Shown in pieces: positions 5,956 through 9,995 of a DNA stretch of 9,995 bases. The stretch is taken from positions 24,091-34,085 of the forward strand of contig MHCR01000007.1 in assembly GCA_001816695.1 (NCBI GenBank). Direction: 5' to 3'. Source of the stretch: Candidatus Woykebacteria bacterium RBG_16_39_9b (GTDB lineage Bacteria; Patescibacteriota; Microgenomatia; Woykebacterales; RBG-16-39-9b). Within the stretch, counting starts at the first letter, position 1, and each line of letters begins with the position of its first letter. A program made the position numbers and the translations under genes. The notes below the pieces were generated by a model. That model searched no databases. It was not told where the DNA came from and saw only the letters and a list, made by a program, of their open reading frames with translations.

Positions 5956-6123
5956 TTACTTTTTTATCTCTTTGTGTTCCGTTACTTTTCGGCACCTTTT
6001 GCAAAACTTCTTCAAAATTAACGGTTCTGATCTGTTTTGTTTGTTTTTTTGAGTTGTATAATTTATAGATCTACACTCAGAGCATTCTAAATTTATTATA
6101 ATTCTTGAACCTTTTTTAGCCAT
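5956..6123 (-). CDS. rpmG: Ribosomal protein L33, zinc-binding type
   Basis: A 55-residue protein of normal L33 length, beginning MAKKGSRIIINLECSEC and ending KKFCKRCRKVTEHKEIKK. The two Cys pairs, C14/C17 and C41/C44, make this the C+ form that binds one zinc. The ATG is preceded by AAAGG at suitable spacing. It lies between tRNA-Thr(GGU) and tRNA-Trp, all on the same strand, so it is expressed from the tRNA operon. Placement of rpmG next to secE and nusG is common in bacteria and supports the call. Confidence 0.95.
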   Translation of the reverse strand: MAKKGSRIIINLECSECRSINYTTQKNKQNRSEPLILKKFCKRCRKVTEHKEIKK

Positions 6124-6140
6124 TTTAAACCTTTAATTAA

Positions 6141-6216
6141 TGGAGCTGGCATCCGGGATCGAACCGGAGACCTCGATCTTACCAAGATCGCGCTCTGCCG
6201 ACTGAGCTATGCCAGC
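6141..6216 (-). tRNA. tRNA-Thr (GGU)
   Basis: Acceptor GCTGGCA/TGCCAGC, D-arm GCTCAGTCGGCAGAGC, anticodon stem CGATC/GATCG with loop TTGGTAA (anticodon GGT), T-loop TTCGATC. The 3' CCA is encoded. It lies 17 nt upstream of rpmG in the same transcript. Confidence 0.96.
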
Positions 6217-6283
6217 GTGTCGTGCTGAGCGTAGGATGCTCGACCTTCGGTCGAAATTCCTTTTGAATGCGAACCTCCGACAC
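6217..6283 (-). repeat. Palindromic element between tRNA-Thr and tRNA-Tyr
   Basis: The whole 67-bp spacer is bounded by GTGTCG and CGACAC. Inside it are GAGC-7-GCTC and a near-perfect hairpin TCGACCTTCGGTCGA (6239-6253). The wording TGCTGAGCGTAGGATGC resembles repetitive extragenic palindromes seen in many genomes. No second copy is visible in this window, so repetitive status is inference. It may instead act in tRNA processing. Confidence 0.45.
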
Positions 6284-6370
6284 TGGTGCCGAGGGAAGGA
6301 TTCGAACCTACGTAGCCACAAGGGCGCCTGTTTTACAGACAGGTGCATTTGACCGCTCTGCCACCTCGGC
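6284..6370 (-). tRNA. tRNA-Tyr (GUA)
   Basis: Class II tRNA with a long variable arm. Acceptor GCCGAGG/CCTCGGC, anticodon stem CCTGT/ACAGG with loop CTGTAAA (anticodon GTA), T-loop TTCGAAT. Discriminator A and an encoded CCA. It follows tRNA-Thr(UGU) by seven bases. Confidence 0.96.
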
Positions 6371-6377
6371 ATTAAAC

Positions 6378-6453
6378 TGGAGCTGGCGGTGGGATTTGAA
6401 CCCACGACCCACGGTTTACAAAACCGTTGCTCTGGCCACTGAGCTACACCAGC
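6378..6453 (-). tRNA. tRNA-Thr (UGU)
   Basis: Acceptor GCTGGTG/CGCCAGC (one G-T pair), D-arm GCTCAGTGGCCAGAGC, anticodon stem ACGGT/ACCGT with loop TTTGTAA (anticodon TGT), T-loop TTCAAAT. The 3' CCA is encoded. First intact tRNA of the operon. Confidence 0.96.
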
Positions 6454-6474
6454 GAAAACGCAAGACGTACAGCG

Positions 6475-6552
6475 AATTACAAAACAGTAACTCTTCGAAT
6501 TACTGAGTCTGCTCTGCAGACTAAGTTGCTCTAACCATCAAGCCAAGTTAGC
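6475..6552 (-). pseudogene. tRNA-like remnant at the head of the tRNA operon
   Basis: On the minus strand a good D-arm (GCTT, GATGGTTA, GAGC) is followed by a strong hairpin AGTCTGC/GCAGACT where an anticodon arm would be. A T-arm-like hairpin with TTCGAAG in its loop follows (AGTAA/TTACT). The acceptor arms (GCTAACT and GTTTTGT) pair poorly, the T-loop is two bases too long, and no loop has a proper U33-anticodon-purine arrangement with a good stem. It directly follows the operon promoter, where a first tRNA would be expected. A decayed tRNA is the simplest reading; a structured leader is the alternative. Confidence 0.4.
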
Positions 6553-6569
6553 AAATAGGAACGCAAGTG

Positions 6570-6598
6570 ATTATAACAGAAATAATATTTGGCTTCAA
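6570..6598 (-). promoter_or_regulatory. Promoter of the tRNA-rpmG operon
   Basis: -35 TTGAAG (6593-6598) and a perfect -10 TATAAT (6570-6575) with a 17-bp spacer. It lies about 110 bp before the first intact tRNA, with the tRNA-like remnant in between. Expected to transcribe three or four tRNAs and rpmG. Confidence 0.75.
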
Positions 6599-6605
6599 TT
6601 GATAC

Positions 6606-6645
6606 AAAAAAAGAACCCCTCGCCGCTTATGCGGAGGGTTCTTTT
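6606..6645 (-). terminator. Intrinsic terminator of the putative ncRNA
   Basis: Minus-strand stem AAGAACCCT-CCGC / GCGG-CG-AGGGGTTCTT with loop ATAA and single bulges, followed by seven T (6606-6612). It ends the transcript that starts near 6827 and insulates it from the tRNA promoter just downstream. On the plus strand only four T follow, so the minus direction is preferred. Confidence 0.85.
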
Positions 6646-6827
6646 ACCCTCAAGAATAATTCCCCCTACATTGAAAGAATAGCTTTTTGGTATCCCCCCT
6701 AGCTTTAAGGTGGGAACCCTGCCTTTGTACCCACGGGTACAATGGACTTCGGGTCAACCCAAAGTAGAGAGTAAAATAGAGGAAAAACCTCAAGCTTATA
6801 TAACCTTTAATGTAGGGTGCATTTAGC
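6606..6827 (-). ncRNA. Putative structured small RNA, about 220 nt, family not assigned
   Basis: This gap has no ORF on either strand that looks real, but carries a complete RNA gene layout: promoter, structured body and terminator. CCCTACATT (6809-6817) pairs with AATGTAGGG (6664-6672) over 9 bp, closing a rod of about 154 nt. Further AAAG/CTTT and AAGCT/AGCTT pairs lie just inside. The tip is a perfect hairpin TTGTACCC-GT-GGGTACAA, flanked by CC/GG, ACCC/GGGT and GGG/CCC pairs. In the middle is an asymmetric open region with a small hairpin GAGG-TTTTT-CCTC. A rod with a central bubble recalls 6S RNA, which inhibits sigma70 RNA polymerase, but I see no decisive conserved 6S sequence. It lacks RNase P, tmRNA and SRP RNA hallmarks. 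Confidence 0.55.
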
Positions 6828-6833
6828 AAAAAT

Positions 6834-6862
6834 ATTATTTCACAAAATCAGGGTCTTTTCAA
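6834..6862 (-). promoter_or_regulatory. Promoter of the putative ncRNA
   Basis: -35 TTGAAA (6857-6862) and -10 AATAAT (6834-6839), 17-bp spacer, starting 26 bp after the peptidase stop codon. Counting seven bases from the -10 places +1 at a G (6827), ten bases before the long-range stem begins. Confidence 0.6.
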
Positions 6863-6888
6863 GTAGCCAAGTAGGCCCTCTAAAGAGT

Positions 6889-7533
6889 TTAAACTCCAGC
6901 AAAAATTAACGTCAATAATTTAAGAATAGAAGTAATAGGACCTTGAATGGCTGGTAAAATGAAAAATAATAAGAAAAGAAGCAGAATGGGCCCGGCTCGT
7001 TCTAACTGGAGCCACTGGTAAGCTAATTCTTTTGGCAAAATTCCCCCCACCACTTTAAATCCATCTAAGGGTGGTACAGGGATTAAATTAAAAATACCCA
7101 AAATTAGGTTTAGGCCTAGGATTGGTAGAATTAATTCAACGTTGCTGATACGAAAGATTAAACCTAAAATAGCTGATACAATAAAATTTGAAGCAGGGCC
7201 AGCAAAAGATATCAAAGCTGAATCGCGCCTTGGGTGTTTGAGGTTCCAGGGATTAAAAGGTGTTGGCTTTGCCCAGCCGAAAAGAAATAATCTACCAGTT
7301 TGTAGAGATATTATGATTAGGACAAGTGGGATAAGGATAGTACCGATCAAGTCTATGTGAGCTATGGGGTTTAAAGTTATTCTACCCTGATATTTTGCAG
7401 TAGGGTCACCTAATTTATTTGCGGCCCAGGCGTGAGAAGCTTCATGGATACTAATTATTATTGCAAGAACACCTAAAAGTACCGCCAAAGAAACAAAGAT
7501 GTAAAGTGGATTTGAAACGTTCAATACGTTCAT
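6889..7533 (-). CDS. Site-2-protease family (M50) membrane metallopeptidase
   Basis: 214-residue integral membrane protein of the compact S2P-like type. The zinc motif HEASH (H30, E31, H34) lies in the first membrane helix after ALVLL-type hydrophobics. The second metal motif NLIPVPPLDG provides D157. A conserved FAGPASNF is at 110-117. Four to six hydrophobic helices fill the rest. All catalytic residues are present, so it is probably active in cleaving peptides within the membrane; the substrate is unknown. No PDZ domain is present, unlike RseP. It is divergent from rpmB across a 45-bp gap and has no obvious Shine-Dalgarno. The ncRNA promoter begins directly after it. Confidence 0.92.
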   Translation of the reverse strand: MNVLNVSNPLYIFVSLAVLLGVLAIIISIHEASHAWAANKLGDPTAKYQGRITLNPIAHIDLIGTILIPLVLIIISLQTGRLFLFGWAKPTPFNPWNLKHPRRDSALISFAGPASNFIVSAILGLIFRISNVELILPILGLNLILGIFNLIPVPPLDGFKVVGGILPKELAYQWLQLERAGPILLLFLLFFILPAIQGPITSILKLLTLIFAGV

Positions 7534-7566
7534 TGTTTAAGTTTGAACCTTGTGCTATAGTATAAC
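7533..7566 (+). promoter_or_regulatory. Divergent promoter region between the M50 peptidase gene and rpmB
   Basis: For rpmB, an extended -10 TGCTATAGT (7553-7561) lies 17 bp after a weak -35 TTGTTT (7533-7538); TATAAC (7561-7566) is an alternative. Either gives a leader of only about 6-11 nt with no Shine-Dalgarno. On the other strand TATACT (7559-7564) could serve the peptidase gene, though its -35 is poor. The two -10 boxes overlap, so the promoters would compete. Confidence 0.45.
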
Positions 7567-7578
7567 ACGTTTATATCT

Positions 7579-7836
7579 ATGCGAAAATGTGATCGTTGCG
7601 CTAAAAGTTTTCAAGTTGGGATGAACGTGTCTCACAGTCATGTGCGAACTAAAAAACGAAGTTTGCCTAATCTTCACGTGGCGAGAATCGAGGTTCATGG
7701 TACCAAAAAGAAAATGACACTTTGTACAAAATGTCTAAGAATTATGCGAAAAGAAGGGGTAGAGAAAAAAAGAGCCATTAAAACAGAAGTTAGGGAAGAG
7801 AAGACCATTGAGGTTGCCGCTACCAATCCAGCTTAA
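7579..7836 (+). CDS. rpmB: Ribosomal protein L28, zinc-binding type
   Basis: 85 residues. The L28 signature GMNVSHSHVRTKKRSLPNL lies at about 14-32 and matches the family's NNVSHAxxxTKRRxLPNL. Cys pairs CDRC (4-7) and CTKC (49-52) make it the C+ zinc form. The C-terminal 25 residues (Lys/Glu-rich, ending ATNPA) extend beyond a minimal L28. It is the only protein gene in this window convincingly on the plus strand. Its 3' end overlaps the convergent def-fmt gene by 17 bp. The 5' leader seems very short. Confidence 0.95.
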   Translation: MRKCDRCAKSFQVGMNVSHSHVRTKKRSLPNLHVARIEVHGTKKKMTLCTKCLRIMRKEGVEKKRAIKTEVREEKTIEVAATNPA

Positions 7837-9055
7837 AGTCTTTATATCCTTGTTTGAACTGCTTTAATTTTATAGGATTTTTTCCTTCAAGTTGAACCAT
7901 TCTATTAGGTAAGAGTTTTAAAATCTTCTTTTCTGCTTTCTGATTTCTGCTTTCTGTTGATCTGTAGTATGTCCAAACTCCAGGCCAGGGGTGGTACGCT
8001 CTGATGAGTGCTTCAAGATTTTTTGGCGGTTTTTGCCAATTTATCAATCCATCATCTTTTTTGAGCAACTTGGTAGTTGTGGAATTTTTGGATAATTGTT
8101 TTTTAGGTCGGATTTTCCCAGTCACCCATAAATGGATAGTTTGATTTAATATCTCAGCCCCAAGTTTGGCTAATTGTAACTCAAGACTTTGGTAAGTATT
8201 GCTACTTTCAATTTTTAGGCGCTTCTTTGTCAAAATATTTCCAGTGTCCACTCCTTCATCCATCAGTATTATTGTTACACCCGTGTATTTTTCATTGTTG
8301 GCAATTGCAGTTTGAATTGGAGAAGCACCTTTGTATTTGGGCAGAAGAGAAGGGTGAACATTTAAGGAACCTTTCTTTGGTATTTCTAAAATTTCTTTTG
8401 GCAAGATTTTTCCATAAGAAGACACAACAATAATGTCTGGCGATAAAGTAGAAATACTTTTGATAATTTCGGGGTTAGACGAAAGTTTATTGGGAGTTTC
8501 TACTGCAAGTTTGAAATCGTCCGCTAATAATTTAACTGGGCTAGGAGTCAATTTTTTGTCTCGACCAGAAGGTTTATCAGCTGTTGAGATAACAAGCGGT
8601 ATAGTGTAATCACCAACGGTGGATTGGCCAATGAGGCTCTTTAATATTATCGCTCCGAACCTGTCAGTGCCAAAGAAAACGATTCTGACGGGTTTAAACT
8701 GGTAGAGTTTTGTCTGATCAATGATTCTGTCGGAATAGAAAACGGAGGATAGGTGATCTATTTCGTGTTGAGCAATCTTAGCATAAAAGTTAGTTAAAGC
8801 GGCTCGTTTTCTAACACCCTTAATATCTAGATAGTCCACTTCCACCTCGTTTGATCGCTTAACCAGCCCTCTAAAACCCGGCACTGAAAGACAACCTTCC
8901 TCTATTTCAGAAGTCTCCTTTGACCTTTTAATTATTCTGGGATTAATAAAGGTTTCTTTTAGACTGCCCCAATTAATTATAAAAATTAAAAGATCTGATG
9001 CTACTTGAGGGGCGGCAAGACCGACACCTCCCGTGAACTCTAATGTCTCGTACAT
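7820..9055 (-). CDS. Fused peptide deformylase / methionyl-tRNA formyltransferase (main ORF)
   Basis: One 411-residue frame carries two opposed enzymes of the N-formyl-methionine cycle. Residues 1-114 are peptide deformylase: GGVGLAAPQ (9-17), EEGCLS with metal ligand C55, and HEIDH (H97, E98, H101). After a linker of about eight residues, 123-411 is formyltransferase Fmt. It has a RIVFFGT start, N232 and H234 in NVHPSLLPKYKG and D270 in DEGVDTG, spaced as the E. coli N106/H108/D144 triad, plus a short C-terminal domain. No stop lies between the halves. Because of the 229-bp duplication this frame begins at an internal ATG after a TAG and lacks the first 33 deformylase residues. Removing one repeat copy would restore a 444-residue protein from 9383. 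No Shine-Dalgarno precedes 9055. Confidence 0.9.
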   Translation of the reverse strand: MYETLEFTGGVGLAAPQVASDLLIFIINWGSLKETFINPRIIKRSKETSEIEEGCLSVPGFRGLVKRSNEVEVDYLDIKGVRKRAALTNFYAKIAQHEIDHLSSVFYSDRIIDQTKLYQFKPVRIVFFGTDRFGAIILKSLIGQSTVGDYTIPLVISTADKPSGRDKKLTPSPVKLLADDFKLAVETPNKLSSNPEIIKSISTLSPDIIVVSSYGKILPKEILEIPKKGSLNVHPSLLPKYKGASPIQTAIANNEKYTGVTIILMDEGVDTGNILTKKRLKIESSNTYQSLELQLAKLGAEILNQTIHLWVTGKIRPKKQLSKNSTTTKLLKKDDGLINWQKPPKNLEALIRAYHPWPGVWTYYRSTESRNQKAEKKILKLLPNRMVQLEGKNPIKLKQFKQGYKDFKLDW

Positions 9056-9090
9056 ATCGTGGACTAATTTTGTGATCGTTTGATCTATCT
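8862..9090. repeat. 229-bp exact tandem duplication, copy 1
   Basis: Identical to 9091-9319. It lies inside the deformylase coding region and carries motifs 1 and 2. A 10-bp match TCGTTTGATC (8847-8856 and 9076-9085) just outside the left edge keeps the same offset and could have promoted slippage or a wrong assembly join. Confidence 0.97.
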
Positions 9091-9383
9091 ACCAGCCCTC
9101 TAAAACCCGGCACTGAAAGACAACCTTCCTCTATTTCAGAAGTCTCCTTTGACCTTTTAATTATTCTGGGATTAATAAAGGTTTCTTTTAGACTGCCCCA
9201 ATTAATTATAAAAATTAAAAGATCTGATGCTACTTGAGGGGCGGCAAGACCGACACCTCCCGTGAACTCTAATGTCTCGTACATATCGTGGACTAATTTT
9301 GTGATCGTTTGATCTATCTTCGCAACGCTTTTAAACTTCTTTCTCCAGATATGGTTTGTATGTTTGGTGATTGGTAAAATCAT
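8973..9383 (-). pseudogene. def: Deformylase 5' part, frame broken by tandem duplication
   Basis: This frame starts at the likely true ATG of the def-fmt gene, three bases after the stop of the preceding gene. Residues 1-98 are a normal deformylase N-terminus: MILPITKHTNHIW, motif 1 GVGLAAPQ and motif 2 EEGCLSVPGFRGLV. After FRGLV it crosses the repeat junction at 9090/9091. Because 229 is not a multiple of three, it runs into 38 nonsense residues (DRSNDHKISPRYV...) and stops. It lacks motif 3 (HExxH) and cannot be an active enzyme alone. Either the organism carries a recent frameshifting duplication, or the real gene is one uninterrupted 444-codon fusion and the repeat is an assembly artefact. 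Confidence 0.85.
9091..9319. repeat. 229-bp exact tandem duplication, copy 2
   Basis: Directly abuts copy 1 with no spacer and with no mismatch by eye. On the coding (minus) strand this copy is read first. Identity ends at 9319/9320, where the unique upstream def sequence resumes. Confidence 0.97.
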
Positions 9384-9386
9384 TTT

Positions 9387-9698
9387 TTATTTAGACTCAT
9401 TTTCCAGCTGCTGCAACTTCCACATAAAAATCTTACCGCGATTTATGGAAGAAGTTTTATAATCGATAGAAAATATCCTTGCCTCTTCCAAAAGGCCTCT
9501 GGGTTTTTCTTTTGCGAGTTTAATGTATAAGGTTTTGTGTTTTTTGTCGTGAAGTTGCTCCGAAAGCCAAAGACCATATTCTTGAAATTCATATTTTGCG
9601 TGAACAGGGCCTTTTTCAGCATATTTCCTTTGTATAATCGATTTTATCGATTCAAACGATCGCGAACCTGGTTGCTGCGTCGATTTATTGCTATACAT
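9387..9698 (-). CDS. Uncharacterised small protein between TPR and def-fmt genes
   Basis: I do not recognise this 103-residue protein. It is charged and basic, with no signal peptide, membrane segment or Cys motif. The central part, RKYAEKGPVHAKYEFQEYGLWL and on through LYIKLAKEKPRGLLEEA, looks like a compact helical domain. The C-terminus (SINRGKIFMWKLQQLENESK) is helical and amphipathic. It begins two bases after the TPR gene stop and ends three bases before the def ATG, so it belongs to the same operon. Spacing and sensible composition support a real gene. No function can be assigned from sequence. Confidence 0.75.
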   Translation of the reverse strand: MYSNKSTQQPGSRSFESIKSIIQRKYAEKGPVHAKYEFQEYGLWLSEQLHDKKHKTLYIKLAKEKPRGLLEEARIFSIDYKTSSINRGKIFMWKLQQLENESK

Positions 9699-9700
9699 AT

Positions 9701-9995
9701 TTATCTTATTATATTATAAGTTACCTTATGATGTATAATGATATATTCATATTTTAGAAGCAATTTTTTGGCTTCAGAATCATTTGGGAAAAGATTCAAA
9801 TCTTGCTTTAACTCTTCCTTCGCTTCTTTTTTTCTACCTTGGGCCCAATAGGCCTTTGCTAGAAGTATACGCGCGTCTCGATAATCTGCCTTTAGAGTCA
9901 CTGCTTTTTCCAAGACACTAGTTGCTTCCTTCCAGTTTTTATCCACAACTAAAAGAGCGCCTAAATTATATTGAATTTTTGCTTCTGTAGGAGCA
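9701..9995 (-). CDS. TPR-repeat protein, C-terminal fragment (cut by window end)
   Basis: The frame stays open to the right edge of the window, so the gene starts outside it; the GTG at 9946 is an internal codon, not a start. Visible residues include NLGALLVVDKNWKEATSVLEKAVTL and ARILLAKAYWAQGRKKEAKEELKQDLNLFP, two tetratricopeptide units with the usual W/L/G/Y/A/P positions, then SEAKKLLLKYE. The last 15 or so residues (YIIIHHKVTYNIIR) are AT-rich coded and unlike TPR. TPR proteins mediate protein contacts; in this kind of genome such repeats often end larger membrane proteins, but that cannot be checked here. Confidence 0.85.
   Translation of the reverse strand, partial: APTEAKIQYNLGALLVVDKNWKEATSVLEKAVTLKADYRDARILLAKAYWAQGRKKEAKEELKQDLNLFPNDSEAKKLLLKYEYIIIHHKVTYNIIR

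Noticed and set aside
6133..6506. Open frames on both strands across the tRNA cluster
   Set aside because: They consist of read-through of tRNA sequences; all four arms of three tRNAs are clear here.
6707..6721. T-box-like sequence AAGGTGGGAACCCTG on the plus strand
   Set aside because: It does not match the T-box core properly, no aminoacyl-tRNA synthetase or suitable terminator follows, and the promoter and terminator evidence favours the minus strand.
6606..6827. RNase P RNA, tmRNA or SRP RNA
   Set aside because: None of the conserved blocks of these RNAs (such as GAGGAAAGTC, a tRNA-like T-arm with resume ORF, or the SRP GGAAGCAGCC core) is present.
8227..8433. Plus-strand open frame inside the Fmt region
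   Set aside because: Antisense shadow of a conserved Fmt active-site region.
9701..9946. TPR gene starting at GTG 9946
   Set aside because: The frame stays open to the window edge with continuing TPR-like sequence, so this is an internal codon.
1..9995. CRISPR array, transposase, phage genes or toxin-antitoxin system
   Set aside because: No regularly spaced repeats, transposase motifs or phage-type genes were seen on either strand.

Overview
The window looks like a chromosomal, AT-rich piece of a small-genome bacterium. It has short intergenic gaps, compact ribosomal-protein operons, CCA-encoding tRNA genes, and an L7/L12 and an L1 that both carry unusual N-terminal extensions. I infer a member of the Candidate Phyla Radiation (Patescibacteria), most likely Microgenomates-like; this is inferred from gene style and order, not from a phylogeny. 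TGA works as a stop (rplJ, receiver gene), so the UGA=Gly code of Gracilibacteria/SR1 does not apply.

Layout. At 1-80 (+) lies what looks like the 3' half of a 5S rRNA, converging on a long minus-strand ribosomal cluster. Reading that cluster in transcription order, from right to left: a tRNA operon (tRNA-like remnant, tRNA-Thr(UGU), tRNA-Tyr, tRNA-Thr(GGU), rpmG, tRNA-Trp), then secE-nusG, then a membrane GAF-PAS sensor and a stand-alone receiver, then rplK-rplA, then a promoter, an L10-type attenuator leader and rplJ-rplL. The order matches the widely conserved tRNA-secE-nusG-rplKAJL block, except that the sensor and receiver genes sit between nusG and rplK. Each transcription unit has a recognisable sigma70-type promoter with a 17-bp spacer.

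The 6454-6888 gap holds a tRNA-like remnant, the tRNA promoter and, furthest right, what appears to be a self-contained non-coding RNA gene. That gene has its own promoter, a rod-shaped RNA closed by a 9-bp long-range stem, and an intrinsic terminator; I could not assign it to a family with confidence. Next come a site-2-protease-like M50 membrane peptidase (minus) and, divergently, rpmB for a zinc-type L28 (plus).

The right end is another minus-strand operon: a TPR protein (cut by the window edge), an unrecognised 103-residue protein, and a gene that fuses peptide deformylase to methionyl-tRNA formyltransferase. The deformylase part is split by an exact 229-bp tandem duplication that shifts the frame: either a very recent mutation or an assembly error.

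Together the genes serve translation (ribosomal stalk, L1, L11, L28, L33, tRNAs, formylation/deformylation), transcription elongation (NusG) and secretion (SecE). The most interesting points are the putative new ncRNA, the attenuator with an inserted repeat-like stem, the kinase-less sensor in a ribosomal operon, and the duplicated Def-Fmt fusion.
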